Shown: positions 13,329 through 22,356 of the stretch, one piece after another
Numbering within the stretch: the first letter of the stretch is position 1
Layout: every line of letters starts with the position of its first letter
Source of the DNA: Sinimarinibacterium flocculans
GTDB lineage: Bacteria > Pseudomonadota > Gammaproteobacteria > Nevskiales > Nevskiaceae
Direction: 5' to 3'
DNA: 64,000 nucleotides
Assembly: GCF_003201205.1 (NCBI RefSeq)
Contig: NZ_QICN01000011.1
Location: forward strand, 1-64,000
Notes under the pieces: generated by a model
What the model was told of the DNA's origin: nothing
The model's database searches: none
Seen by the model: the letters and a program-made list of their open reading frames with translations, nothing else
Position numbers and translations under genes: made by a program

Positions 13329-15725
13329 TCACAGGATCTTGAGGAACTCGCGCAGCGCGAGCTTCTCGTCGTCCGACAGCGAGACGCCGAACTGGTGACC
13401 CTTGTTCTCGACCGGATCGTCGCACTTCATGAACAGCGGCTTGTGCGGGTCTGAGCTGGTGAAGGTCATGATCGGCGTGCCGGCAGCGACCGGCAGCTTG
13501 ATGAAGCCCTGCTGGTCCTCGCGCGGCGCGACCTTGATGTCGCGGTCGGTGACGCTGATCTTCTGCGGCCGGTGCGGCGTATCCGCGGGGTTGTCGGACA
13601 TCATCAGCTCGGCGTAGGCGTTCTCGAACTGCGCGACGCGACCGGCGACGGTGTAGTCGACGGTCGTGCCGTTATCGAGGTAGGTCAGCTCCCCGATGGC
13701 GTTGTTGTGCAGGAACGGCGCCGTGGCCCAGACCGACAGCAGCGAGAAGTTGCGCAGGTAGCCCGGGCCGCCCTCGATAGTGCGCTCGCCCGGCACCTGC
13801 TTGCCGCCGAGCAGCGGCACCATGCGGTTGATCACGTTGGGCTCGGCGCCCGGCGACGGGCGCTGCTTGTAGGTCTCCGACGAGAACTCCTCCCAGATGT
13901 GGCCCTCGTTGTGGTTGTCGTGCAGCGCGCGGCAGCGGTTGGTTCCGACGATGTGGAACGGCACCGGCTCGTCGTTGGACAGCCAGTCCTGCGCAAACAC
14001 GCCCTCACTGGCGAACTGACGCGGACGCATGTTGCCGTCGGCATCGGCGACCAGATACTTGGCCCTGAACGCCTCGCTGCTGCGCTCCTGCTCGGTGAAC
14101 TCGAGCTCCCAGAACTGCTCCGAACCGAAGACGTGCCCTTCGTAGAAGCGCGCGAGCGCCGCCTTGTCGGCGCGGATGTTGTCGGGCGCGACCCGCGAGC
14201 TGTGGCACTGCGCGCATTCGCGCGCGAACACCTTGCGCCCCTGCGGCACTTTCGCGGTGTCGACGAAGGCGCTGCCGGGGGTGCCGTCGACATCGACGGC
14301 CTTGAGCAGATAGGTCGGGCCGCCGGTCATCAGGAAGGCCGCGAGGTCCGGCATCTTGGCGTCGGCGTGGTTCCAGGCTTCGCAGTCCTTCGCGCACTGC
14401 GCGATGCGGAACGGCTGCTGCTCGGCCTTCTCGCCGAAGAACGAGCCGGGCACCGGGAAGTTGGGCGCCCAGCATTCCTCGGTGCACATGCCGATGTTCA
14501 CGTAGACGCGGATCAGGGCCAGGTGTTCGCCGACCGAATCCTCACCGCCCTTGAGCACCGCGCGCGTGCGCGCCGTGCTGATCTTACCGGTCACCGGATG
14601 TTTCATCTCTTCTTCGAACAGCCTCTTGTTGAAGAAGTCCATCACGTTGTTCTGCGTGCCGGGGTTGTGTTGGAAATCGGTGGCGACGAGCGAGGTGTCG
14701 ATGGTGCCGACGCGATGGCCGCGGCCGAGCACCTGGCGCACGAGGCTGTCCTCCGGCGTGCCCATGACGTACTGCATCGGCTGCATCGTGTACTGGTTGC
14801 CGATGGTGGCGTGGAGGTTCTCCCACTCCGGCTCGTTGGGATTCTCCGGTGGGTTGGTCGGATCGAAGGCGACGTGGCATTGCACGCAGGGACCGCCCAG
14901 CACGTAGCGCAGGTTCTTCTGCAGCTCGTCCTCGCGGTATGGCGACGTGGCCGGATCGAAGACGACCTTGCCGCTCTCGTCCTTCAGCGGATCGGCGTGG
15001 TACTTGCGGTAGCCGAGCACGCCGGAGCTGTGCGGGTCCGGGCATTTGTCGTACCAGTTCGTGCTGGCATCGCCCTGCTCGCAATCGGGGTCATTGATCA
15101 TGCCCCACTTGCTGAAGCGGTACGGCCGCGTGCGCGTGTCCAGCCACGGGTACCAGACGTTTTCGCGGCCCACCGTGCGCGCGAGATGCAGATACTCCTC
15201 GTCCTGGTTGCCGAAGGTGCCCTTGAACCAGACATCGCGACCGCGGCGGACGATCTCGCGCGCTGCGCGCGCAGCCTCCGGATCGCGCTGTTCCAAATCA
15301 TTGAACAATGAGTTGACGTAGCGACAGGACTCGGCATCGTAGCCGGTCGGCTGCGGCTGGTCGCAGGGCGGCGGCGCGGCCTGCGGGATCGGCACGATGT
15401 CCCAGACGATCGGCCCCTGGTACTCGTGCGTGTACGGGCTGTGGCCTTCGTGCCAGGCCTTGCGCGAGGCGAGCGTCGCGTAGAACTCGGCGGCATAGCG
15501 CTCGCGCTCGGCCTGCACCTTGGGCGAGCCCTCCCAGACGCCGGTGGTCAGGCTGCGCTCGACGAGGTCGAAGACCGAGACCGAGCGGTTCTCGGAGCGA
15601 TACGGCGTATCGGGTACCGCGTATTCGCCCCATTTGGGGAAGAAGGCCTCCGCGTCCTGCGCCTCGTAGGCCTGCGCCGGCATCACCAGTGCCAGCCCCA
15701 GCAGCACGGCGGTTGTCTTGCCCAT
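13329..15725 (-). CDS. Large di-haem c-type cytochrome, possibly RoxA/peroxidase-like
   Basis: 798 residues from ATG 15725, preceded by GGGGGAG; signal peptide GKTTAVLLGLALVMPAQA. Two haem sites, CVQCH near 285 and CAQCH near 505, plus several other cysteines (CTEEC, CAKDC). The part after the second haem contains LRNFSLLSVWATAPFLHNNAIGEL, the motif seen near the end of cytochrome c peroxidases, MauG and RoxA-type rubber oxygenases. RoxA is a secreted di-haem dioxygenase of comparable size, which makes an oxygenase role possible, but I cannot assign it. First gene of the haem-protein run. Confidence 0.65.
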   Translation of the reverse strand: MGKTTAVLLGLALVMPAQAYEAQDAEAFFPKWGEYAVPDTPYRSENRSVSVFDLVERSLTTGVWEGSPKVQAERERYAAEFYATLASRKAWHEGHSPYTHEYQGPIVWDIVPIPQAAPPPCDQPQPTGYDAESCRYVNSLFNDLEQRDPEAARAAREIVRRGRDVWFKGTFGNQDEEYLHLARTVGRENVWYPWLDTRTRPYRFSKWGMINDPDCEQGDASTNWYDKCPDPHSSGVLGYRKYHADPLKDESGKVVFDPATSPYREDELQKNLRYVLGGPCVQCHVAFDPTNPPENPNEPEWENLHATIGNQYTMQPMQYVMGTPEDSLVRQVLGRGHRVGTIDTSLVATDFQHNPGTQNNVMDFFNKRLFEEEMKHPVTGKISTARTRAVLKGGEDSVGEHLALIRVYVNIGMCTEECWAPNFPVPGSFFGEKAEQQPFRIAQCAKDCEAWNHADAKMPDLAAFLMTGGPTYLLKAVDVDGTPGSAFVDTAKVPQGRKVFARECAQCHSSRVAPDNIRADKAALARFYEGHVFGSEQFWELEFTEQERSSEAFRAKYLVADADGNMRPRQFASEGVFAQDWLSNDEPVPFHIVGTNRCRALHDNHNEGHIWEEFSSETYKQRPSPGAEPNVINRMVPLLGGKQVPGERTIEGGPGYLRNFSLLSVWATAPFLHNNAIGELTYLDNGTTVDYTVAGRVAQFENAYAELMMSDNPADTPHRPQKISVTDRDIKVAPREDQQGFIKLPVAAGTPIMTFTSSDPHKPLFMKCDDPVENKGHQFGVSLSDDEKLALREFLKIL

Positions 15726-15779
15726 GGTCTCCCCCGACATCGCTTACATGTTGTCGGACGAGTCTAACGTGACAGGCAC

Positions 15780-15811
15780 AAAAAGGGCCGCCCCGCAGTG
15801 CGGAGCGGCCC
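15780..15811 (-). terminator. Rho-independent terminator of the Pro-Thr lipoprotein gene
   Basis: Minus strand: GGGCCGCTCCGCA CT GCGGGGCGGCCC, a strong hairpin, followed by TTTTT (15784-15780). It lies 25 bases past the stop of the gene at 15836 and insulates it from the downstream cytochrome operon. Confidence 0.85.
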
Positions 15812-15835
15812 AGCCTTCCCAAAGGTTTTGGCGTT

Positions 15836-17335
15836 CTAGTTACCGGTGACCGGCTCGCCGTTGATCGAGGCGCTGATCAGCTCGTTGGTATCGCCCTCGG
15901 AGACCGACTTGAGGAACTGACCACTGCCGACGGCCATCCAGGTCGTCGCGGTCGACGTGGAGGTCTGACCGTCGAAGGTCGCCGTCGCGTCTTCCGTGAA
16001 CTTGCAGGCGTTGAAAGTGCCGGCCGGTACGGTGACGCTCTCCTGTCCCACGTAGGTGGTCTTCACGGTGAACTGCGTCTCCGTGGGCGGAATCTGGAAG
16101 CCGCCGACCGACCCGTTCTCCTGCGTGGTCGTGTAGCTCTGCGTGTAGCTCTGGCCCGGCAACAGGTCGAAGCGCTCCTCGGCCGGCGGCTCGTTCGAGA
16201 TCGTCGTGGTGATCGTGAAGCCCTGCGCCTCGGCCTCGGTGACGACGCCGAAGATCTTCAGCGTGGTGCCGTCGAGACGCGTGTAGCTGTACGTCGTCGA
16301 GTCCGAGTTCACTTCCGGGTTGCTCTGCGAACGCGCCTGCACCGTGGACTCGGTCTCGTTGGCGTTGTTGCCCTTGAACGTGGTCGAGCGCATCACGACG
16401 GAGTCCGAGGTCGTGGTCAGGTCGGCACCGCTCTGTCCGTCGGTCGAGCGGATCACCTGCTCGACGCGCGTCCCGATTTGGTCGAGCGTCGGGTTCAGGC
16501 AGGCCGTGGCCTTGCTGCCTGCGCCGGGCGTGGGGGTCGGCGTGGCCGTCGGCACCGGCGTCGGGCTGGGGGTTGCCGTCGGTGCGGGCGTGGGAGTCGG
16601 TGCGACCGTCGGAGTCGGAAGGGGAGTCGGTGTGGCCGTCGGCGCTGGCGTCGGTGTCGGTACGGCCGTCGGACCCGGTGTCGCGGTGGGCGTCGGGGTC
16701 GGTGCTGCCGTCGGCGTGGCCGTCGGCACCGGAGTGGGTGTCGGCGCGGCTGACGGGGTGGGCGTTGCCGTCGGGGCCGCCGTCGGCGTCGGTGCGGCAC
16801 CGCCCTGCGCGAGCTTGACCAGCAGCTGCACCGCATTGGAATTGAGACCCTGCGCGTTGCGTCCGCTGAAGCGGATCGCGAAGGTGCCCGGCTCGATGAA
16901 GGGGGGAATCGCGATCGAGACGGTGTAGCTCACGCCGGCCTTGCCGTTGACGGCGCGCTTGGACCCGCCGGACACCGGAATCTGGTAGTACTGGCTGGCA
17001 TCGCCGATCTTGGCGAAGATGCTGCTCAGGTCGACGCCCGTCGCCGTCGTGAACACGAGTTCGACATCCAGCGTCGAACCGGCACGGGCCTCGATCTCGT
17101 CGTCGTCGAGCGCGACGGTCGGCTCGCCCGGCTGGTTGCTGCCCTGGGGCAGCTCACCGACCGCCTTGGTCGCGACGCTGTCACCGACCTTGAGCTCCAG
17201 CGCCTGCGTCATCGTGTTGGCGTCGGCCGGCGAGATCGTGCCGTCGTCGTCACTGCACGCGGCGGCCAGAAGCGAGAGCGCCATCACGGCGCCGATACGC
17301 CCCCACGAGCGCGAAAAGCGAAGTTGCATACCCAT
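15836..17335 (-). CDS. Pro-Thr-repeat lipoprotein of unknown function
   Basis: 499 residues; ATG 17335 or ATG 17329 could start it. The signal ends in LLAAAC (Cys27). An N-terminal domain (~60-175) resembles an Ig-like beta fold ([16 protein letters not shown] ... [18 protein letters not shown]). A Pro/Thr/Ala linker of about 95 residues (~180-275) is built from repeats of [11 protein letters not shown]. The C-terminal ~220 residues form a Thr/Ser-rich beta domain ([27 protein letters not shown]3108-like in character). Probably anchored in the outer membrane. Monocistronic with its own terminator and a long structured leader. Confidence 0.65.
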   Translation of the reverse strand: MGMQLRFSRSWGRIGAVMALSLLAAACSDDDGTISPADANTMTQALELKVGDSVATKAVGELPQGSNQPGEPTVALDDDEIEARAGSTLDVELVFTTATGVDLSSIFAKIGDASQYYQIPVSGGSKRAVNGKAGVSYTVSIAIPPFIEPGTFAIRFSGRNAQGLNSNAVQLLVKLAQGGAAPTPTAAPTATPTPSAAPTPTPVPTATPTAAPTPTPTATPGPTAVPTPTPAPTATPTPLPTPTVAPTPTPAPTATPSPTPVPTATPTPTPGAGSKATACLNPTLDQIGTRVEQVIRSTDGQSGADLTTTSDSVVMRSTTFKGNNANETESTVQARSQSNPEVNSDSTTYSYTRLDGTTLKIFGVVTEAEAQGFTITTTISNEPPAEERFDLLPGQSYTQSYTTTQENGSVGGFQIPPTETQFTVKTTYVGQESVTVPAGTFNACKFTEDATATFDGQTSTSTATTWMAVGSGQFLKSVSEGDTNELISASINGEPVTGN

Positions 17336-17385
17336 GTTCGGTTATCCCTGGTGTCGGGCCCGGCCGCTTGCTCCGGGCAACGCCG

Positions 17386-17529
17386 CCGTCGTGCGTTGCA
17401 CGACGGTCAGCTCCCCGCACGGACTTTCGGGGTCCGTGCACGGGCGACACTCTAGAAAGGGCGTGCGATCCGCCGCGCCCCCTTTCTAGGGGGTGAAGCT
17501 GCGTAGCGAGCCCCGCTCGCTACGCAGCT
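17386..17529. repeat. Four consecutive inverted repeats in a 309-bp intergenic region
   Basis: Between the HIT gene and the lipoprotein gene four perfect stems follow one another: 17386-17406 (CCGTCGTGC, 9 bp, 3-base loop), 17417-17439 (GCACGGAC, 8 bp), 17452-17489 (CTAGAAAGGG, 10 bp) and 17497-17529 (AGCTGCGTAGCGAG, 14 bp, 5-base loop). None is followed by a T-run on either strand. They lie in what should be the 5' leader of the lipoprotein mRNA (minus strand), with the 14-bp stem possibly serving also as the end of the HIT transcript. 17530-17644 holds only a short GCCATGGATGGC palindrome and no gene. Confidence 0.7.
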
Positions 17530-17644
17530 GAACGCCCGGCTATGGAGGGCCAGGCCGGGTGACCAAACGATGACGTCGTCGCGCCATGGATGGCCAGAGG
17601 GCCCCGAACAGCTCGTGGCATTCCAGCGGGCGTAGCGCTCGCAC

Positions 17645-18073
17645 TCAGTCCAAGGCGTCGTCGATCTCGATCAACCGGCGCAAGGCCGCGACGCGCTCGC
17701 TCGCGACATCGGGCCCGTAAGGCCGCCGCGGATGACGCCCCCATACCGGTCCCGGCCACGCGTCGTCGCCGTGAAAGCGCACGATGTGATGCACGTGCAG
17801 CTGCGCGACCACATTGCCGAGCGCGGCGACATTGAGCTTGTGTCCGGCGAAATGCGTCATCAGGCGCTCGCCTAGCTGCACCGATTCATCGAGCAGTTGC
17901 TGCCGCTGCACCGGTGTCAGCTGATAAAGCTCGGTGATGCCGGCGACCCTTGGCACGAGGATCACCCACGGATAGCGGGCATCGTTCATCAGCAGTACGC
18001 GGCACAGCGGACCGTCACCGACGTGCAGGGTGTCGGCCGCCAGCCGCGGGTCGAGTTCGAAAACGGTGGCCAT
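17645..18073 (-). CDS. HIT-domain nucleotide-binding protein
   Basis: 142 residues, the usual size of a single HIT domain. The signature near 91-97 reads QLHVHHI, a Q-variant of the H-x-H-x-H-x-x triad with the catalytic-type His95 kept; upstream WVILVPRVAGITELYQL is typical of the family. HIT proteins hydrolyse or transfer nucleotides (Ap4A, AMP derivatives). Substrate unknown. It is divergent from the NAD(P)-binding protein gene, with a 40-base shared promoter region. Confidence 0.85.
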   Translation of the reverse strand: MATVFELDPRLAADTLHVGDGPLCRVLLMNDARYPWVILVPRVAGITELYQLTPVQRQQLLDESVQLGERLMTHFAGHKLNVAALGNVVAQLHVHHIVRFHGDDAWPGPVWGRHPRRPYGPDVASERVAALRRLIEIDDALD

Positions 18074-18113
18074 CCCTTAGACTGCTCCGGACAACTTTCG
18101 GGGGAAGCATCGC

Positions 18114-18761
18114 ATGAGTCGATCCGCGTTGGTCGCCGGCCCGACCGGTCTGATCGGTGCGCAGCTGCTGCAGCGCCTGCTGCACGATCCCGCCTATCGC
18201 GAGGTCCGCGCGCTGACACGACGGCCGTTGGGGCTTCAGCACGAACGCCTGCGCGAGCTGCAGACGGACTACGCGCGGCTCGACGAGCTGGGCGACGCGC
18301 TCGCCGTCGATGACGTGTTCTGCTGCCTCGGCACGACGCGGGCCATCGCCGGCTCGCGCGCCGCCTTCGAGGACGTGGACTACCGCATGGTGGTCGACCT
18401 GGCGCGCTGCGCTCGCGCAGCCGGGGCCCACCAGTTCCTCGTGGTGTCCGCCGTCGGCGCATCGCGTCATGCGCTGGCGTTCTACTCGCGCGTCAAGGGC
18501 CGCATGGAAGCCGCGGTCGGCGGGATGGGATACACCGCGGTGCACATCCTGCGCCCCTCGCTGCTGCTCGGTTCGCGCGAACAGTCGCGGCCCGCCGAAG
18601 ACGCAGCGCAGCGGCTGGCACCGAAGCTCGCACCGCTGCTGCGCGGGCCGCTGGCGCGCTACCGTGCGATCAGTGCTGCCGACGTGGCCGAGGCGATGCA
18701 ACGCCTAGCCCTGCGCGGCACGCCCGGCGTGCACGTCCACCACCTGCCGCTGGCCGACTAG
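18114..18761 (+). CDS. NAD(P)-binding Rossmann oxidoreductase (atypical SDR)
   Basis: 215 residues. The N-terminus has the dinucleotide loop AGPTGLIGAQL, and FCCLGTTRAIAGS ... FLVVSAVGASRHALAFYSRVKGRMEAAV carries the serine and Y-x3-K type active-site segment of the HTATIP2-like/NAD(P)H-binding family. Single-domain and probably cytosolic. Substrate unknown. Its 3' end overlaps the convergent PPK2 gene by 4 bases. Confidence 0.85.
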   Translation: MSRSALVAGPTGLIGAQLLQRLLHDPAYREVRALTRRPLGLQHERLRELQTDYARLDELGDALAVDDVFCCLGTTRAIAGSRAAFEDVDYRMVVDLARCARAAGAHQFLVVSAVGASRHALAFYSRVKGRMEAAVGGMGYTAVHILRPSLLLGSREQSRPAEDAAQRLAPKLAPLLRGPLARYRAISAADVAEAMQRLALRGTPGVHVHHLPLAD

Positions 18762-19654
18762 CCCTGGGCGTCCCGCTCGAGCGTCGCGCGATGCTCGTGA
18801 AGGCGCTGCAGCACATCCGCCGGTGGATCGGGATATTGCAGTGACAGGCCGTCGATCGCGCGCACGATGATGTCGGCCACTGCATGACGCATGTACGACT
18901 TGCTGTCCGCGGGAATCGCGTACCACGGCGCCCAGGGCTTCGACGTCGCGCTGAGCGCGTCGGCATACGCGGTCATGTAGTCGTCCCAGCGCGCGCGCGT
19001 GTCGAGATCGCCGGCGTCGAACTTCCAGTTCTTCTCCGGCTCGTCGAGTCGTGCCAGCAGGCGTTCGCGCTGCTCGCCGCGCGAGACGTTGAGCCAGAAC
19101 TTGAGGATCAGGGTGCCGTTACGGGCCAGGTGCCGCTCGATGTCGTTGATCGATTCGAAACGCTCGCGCCACAGCGTGGCGTCATCCGCCGGACGTCGCG
19201 GCAGGCGCTGCGCATCCAGATATCCGGGGTGTACCCGAACGGCCAGCACTTCCTCGTACCAGCTGCGGTTGAAGACGCCGATCCGCCCGCGCTCGGGTAG
19301 CACCCGCAGATGGCGCCAGAGAAAGTCGTGGTCCAGTTCCAGCGCGGACGGGCTCTTGAACGACTGCACCTGACAGCCGGCCGGGTCGACGCCGGTGAGC
19401 ACCGCACGGATGGTGCCGTCCTTGCCCGCCGCGTCCATCGCCTGGAAGATCAGCAGCACGGCGTGGCGGTTGTCGGCGTACAGCACCCGCTGCAGGTCGC
19501 TCAACCGCTCGACGCTCTTGGCCAGCAGCTCGCGACATGCGCTCTTGTCGGGCGCACCGGGCGGCGGTCGCGTCGACGCGCCGCCCGGGTCGAAGCGACC
19601 GTCGAAGGGCACGAGGTGCGGGCTGTCGGGTACGCGATCCTCGTCGTCGGCCAT
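18758..19654 (-). CDS. ppk2: Polyphosphate kinase 2 family protein
   Basis: 298 residues from ATG 19654 (AGGAG six bases upstream). The Walker A segment QAMDAAGKDGTI lies near 71-82, the lid-type VFNRSWYEEVLAVRVHP near 135, and FWLNVSRGEQRERLLAR near 195; single-domain length fits class I PPK2. Such enzymes move phosphate between polyphosphate and nucleotides, mostly making ADP/GDP or ATP/GTP from polyphosphate. Directly follows the PAQR-type membrane protein gene by 8 bases, so probably co-transcribed. Confidence 0.88.
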   Translation of the reverse strand: MADDEDRVPDSPHLVPFDGRFDPGGASTRPPPGAPDKSACRELLAKSVERLSDLQRVLYADNRHAVLLIFQAMDAAGKDGTIRAVLTGVDPAGCQVQSFKSPSALELDHDFLWRHLRVLPERGRIGVFNRSWYEEVLAVRVHPGYLDAQRLPRRPADDATLWRERFESINDIERHLARNGTLILKFWLNVSRGEQRERLLARLDEPEKNWKFDAGDLDTRARWDDYMTAYADALSATSKPWAPWYAIPADSKSYMRHAVADIIVRAIDGLSLQYPDPPADVLQRLHEHRATLERDAQG

Positions 19655-19662
19655 GGCGGCTC

Positions 19663-20394
19663 CTATTGCGGTCCGGGGACGACGTAGAACAGTACCGCGA
19701 AGAAATGCAGGATGCTGCCGGCGAGCACGAACAGGTGCCAGATGGCGTGGTGGTAGCGCAGCTTCTCCCAGACATAGAAGGCAACGCCGCCGCTGTAGAC
19801 CAGCCCGCCGGCGAGCATCAGGATCAGGCCGCCGGTCTCGAGCTTCTGCAGCAAGGGTTTGACCGCCGCGATCGCACACCAGCCCATGCCGAGGTAGATC
19901 GCGAGTGATAATTTCTCGAACTTTCCTGTGGCGAGGATCTTGAACCCGACGCCCGCGATCGCCAGCCCCCAGGTCACGCCGAACAGGCTCCAGCCCCAGG
20001 GGCCATGCAGCGTCACCAGCGTGAACGGCGTGTAGGTGCCGGCGATGAGAAAGTAGATCAGCGAGTGGTCGATCACCCGCAGCACGCGCTTGGTCCGCGG
20101 CAGCGGGATGCTGTGATACAGCGTCGACGCCGTGTACATCAGCACCAGCGTCGCACCGAAGATGCTGACCGCGGTGATGTGCCAGGCATCGCCGTAGAGG
20201 CTGGCACGCGCGACCAGCACGGTGAGGCCGACGATCGACAGGACGACACCCAGTCCGTGCGTGCTGGCGTGGGCGATCTCCTCGCCGAGCGAGTAGAGCT
20301 TGTCCGGAACGTGGACGCCCAGAACCTCGTGGGGATGACCCAGCCCCTGCCGCGACTGCTCGCTAATCCAGCTTCTCCACCTTGAGCGTGGCGC
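19663..20394 (-). CDS. Hemolysin III / PAQR-family seven-helix membrane protein (TrhA-like)
   Basis: The recognisable protein starts at VPDKLYSLGEEIAHASTHGLG, the family N-terminus, and has about seven hydrophobic helices ending in GSILHFFAVLFYVV. Conserved zinc-site type residues are seen in TLYHS, IDHS and the late HAIWHLFVLAGS. The first ATG in frame is 20394, overlapping the NfeD gene; the family start would be about 60-70 bases later, where only CTG codons exist, so the start is uncertain. Family roles: membrane homeostasis and a hemolysin-like activity, not settled. Confidence 0.85.
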   Translation of the reverse strand, partial: APRSRWRSWISEQSRQGLGHPHEVLGVHVPDKLYSLGEEIAHASTHGLGVVLSIVGLTVLVARASLYGDAWHITAVSIFGATLVLMYTASTLYHSIPLPRTKRVLRVIDHSLIYFLIAGTYTPFTLVTLHGPWGWSLFGVTWGLAIAGVGFKILATGKFEKLSLAIYLGMGWCAIAAVKPLLQKLETGGLILMLAGGLVYSGGVAFYVWEKLRYHHAIWHLFVLAGSILHFFAVLFYVVPGPQ

Positions 20395-20797
20395 CATCGG
20401 TCTCGACGACGCGCACGCGGGTACCTGCGGGCGCGTCAAGCCCGATGATGCGCCATTGCGAATCATCGACGCGCAACTTGCCGACGCCGTTGACCATCGG
20501 CTCATTGAGCGTGAAGGTGCGCCCGACGTAGGAGTGCCCGCGCCGGTTGAGCGAGGGCTGCTCGCTCTCGAACGACATCGGCTTGAGCTTGCGCCAGACC
20601 AGCACGGCGGCGACCGACAGCGCGCCCCAGAGGATGAACTCGGCTTCCCAGCCCAGGCCCGGCACGATCCACGCCAGCGCGCCGACCACCACCGCGGCCG
20701 CGCCGACCCACAGGAAAATGAACCCGGTCGGCAGGAACATCTCGAGCACGAGCAGGCCGAAGCCGAGGGCCAGCCAGTGCCAGAACTCGATCGTCAC
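20363..20797 (-). CDS. NfeD-family membrane protein
   Basis: 144 residues: three or four N-terminal transmembrane helices (LALGFGLLVLEMFLPTGFIFLWVGAAAVVVG ...) and a C-terminal OB-fold NfeD domain (GRTFTLNEPMVNGVGKLRVDDSQWRIIG). Overlaps the end of the SPFH gene by 4 bases, the usual NfeD/stomatin operon, in which NfeD interacts with the SPFH protein in membrane microdomains. Confidence 0.9.
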   Translation of the reverse strand: MTIEFWHWLALGFGLLVLEMFLPTGFIFLWVGAAAVVVGALAWIVPGLGWEAEFILWGALSVAAVLVWRKLKPMSFESEQPSLNRRGHSYVGRTFTLNEPMVNGVGKLRVDDSQWRIIGLDAPAGTRVRVVETDGATLKVEKLD

Positions 20798-21747
20798 GAC
20801 GACGACCCGGGCACGCCGGCCTTCTTCGCCAGCTCGGCGATGCCGCCGATCGCGCCGATGACGCTGCCGGCTTCGAGCGGCATCAATACCAGCTTCTCGT
20901 TCGGGCTGGTGGCGATGCGCGCGAGGGCCTCGACGTACTTGGTCGCGACGAAGTAGTTGATCGCCTGCACGTCACCCTTGGCGATGGCCTGGCTGACCAT
21001 CATCGTCGCCTTGGCTTCGGCCTCCGCCTCGCGTTCGCGCGCCTCGGCGTCGCGGAAGGCGGCTTCCTTGCGGCCCTCGGCCTCGAGAATCTGCTCCTGC
21101 TTCTGCGCCTCGGCGCCGAGAATCTGTGCCTGGCGTTCACCCTCCGCCTTGAGAATCGCGGCGGCGCGGAAGCCCTCGGCCTCGAGCACGTTCGCGCGCT
21201 TCTCGCGCTCGGCCTTCATCTGCCGCGCCATCGCTGTCACCAGGTCGGTCGGCGGACGGATGTCCTTGACCTCGACACGCGTCACCTTGATGCCCCAGGG
21301 CGTGGTGGCGTCGTCGATCACGCCGAGCAGGCGCGTGTTGATGTGATCGCGCTGGCTCAGCAGCTCGTCGAGATCCATCGATCCCATCACCGTGCGCAAG
21401 TTGGTCTGCGCCAGCTGCATGATCGCGTATTCGAGGTTGTGCACCTCGTAGGCCGCCTTGGGCGCGTCGAGCACCTGGAAGAACACTACGCCGTCGACGC
21501 CGACCATGGCGTTGTCCTTGGTGATCACTTCCTGTGATGGCACGTCGAGCACCTGTTCCATCATGCTCATCTTGCGGCCGATGCGATCGACGTACGGCAC
21601 CAGCCAGTGGAAGCCCGGCGAGAACGTCGCCCGGTACTTGCCGAAGCGCTCGATGGTGTACTCCATGCCCTGCGGCACGGTGACCACCCCCTTCCATGCG
21701 GTGACCAGCAGGAATATGCCGATCACGAATGCAACCATCGTCCCCAT
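20794..21747 (-). CDS. SPFH/Band 7 family protein (QmcA/paraslipin type)
   Basis: 317 residues: one N-terminal membrane helix (AFVIGIFLLVTAW), the SPFH/Band 7 domain (about 25-190; VPQGMEYTIERFGKYRATFSPGFHWLVP is diagnostic), then a long Ala/Glu/Lys/Arg coiled coil (about 190-255) and a Gly-rich tail. It forms large ring assemblies in the membrane and modulates membrane proteases such as FtsH. Operon with NfeD downstream. Confidence 0.92.
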   Translation of the reverse strand: MGTMVAFVIGIFLLVTAWKGVVTVPQGMEYTIERFGKYRATFSPGFHWLVPYVDRIGRKMSMMEQVLDVPSQEVITKDNAMVGVDGVVFFQVLDAPKAAYEVHNLEYAIMQLAQTNLRTVMGSMDLDELLSQRDHINTRLLGVIDDATTPWGIKVTRVEVKDIRPPTDLVTAMARQMKAEREKRANVLEAEGFRAAAILKAEGERQAQILGAEAQKQEQILEAEGRKEAAFRDAEAREREAEAEAKATMMVSQAIAKGDVQAINYFVATKYVEALARIATSPNEKLVLMPLEAGSVIGAIGGIAELAKKAGVPGSSS

Positions 21748-21812
21748 GACACTCCCTCCGTTGGATGCCTGTGCGAGGCCGGCTCGATTCTAGCCGGGAG
21801 GCGCGCCACGGA

Positions 21813-22244
21813 TCATGACACAGACGTGGCGTGCTCCCGCGCGATCTGCCGGATCCGTTCGACCATCGCGTAGAAGCCGTTGCGACGATTCATCGAGATG
21901 TGGCTTTCCAGCCCCAGGCGCTCGAACACGCCGTTGACGTCGGCGTCGAGAATCTCCTGCGGTGTCCTGCCGGAGAGCAGCTGGAGCAGCAGCGCGATCA
22001 GCCCCTTGACGATATGGGCGTCGGAATCGCCGAGAAACGTCAGGCGCGGTGGCGATCCGGGCTCGACCCTGTGCGTGAGCCAGACCTGCGACATGCAGCC
22101 GCGCACCTTGTTGGCCTCCGAGTGCTCGGCTTCCGGAAGCGGCTCCAGCTTGCGCCCCAGGTCGATCAGGTAGCGGTAACGCTCTTCCCAGTCGCCCAGG
22201 AATTCGAAGGTTTCGATCAGCTCTTGCGTTTCCATGCCGGTCAT
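21813..22244 (-). CDS. sufE: SufE-family sulfur acceptor protein
   Basis: 143 residues from ATG 22244, or 140 from ATG 22235. The active-site cysteine is Cys50 in [10 protein letters not shown]; the pattern [16 protein letters not shown] ... LTHRVE ... [21 protein letters not shown] is typical. SufE accepts persulfide from SufS in Fe-S cluster assembly; no sufS or sufBCD is in the window. Divergent from rph. Confidence 0.9.
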   Translation of the reverse strand: MTGMETQELIETFEFLGDWEERYRYLIDLGRKLEPLPEAEHSEANKVRGCMSQVWLTHRVEPGSPPRLTFLGDSDAHIVKGLIALLLQLLSGRTPQEILDADVNGVFERLGLESHISMNRRNGFYAMVERIRQIAREHATSVS

Positions 22245-22356
22245 TCTAAGTCGTCGCCCTATAATCCAGACCCCTCGACCAAACCCTCGCGCCGCCCATG
22301 TCGAATGTCCCGTTGAAGTCGCCCGCCCTCGCGGCCCTCGCACGCGAGGACCACCG

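Noticed and set aside
16520-16800. Second tandem GTCGG tract as a separate repeat element
   Set aside because: Same explanation: coding repeats of the Pro-Thr linker in the lipoprotein gene.
17581-17597. GCGCCATGGATGGC as a third copy of the 56-bp repeat
   Set aside because: Only the inner palindrome is shared; the flanking TTGTTT and AGGACGTACAC parts are absent.
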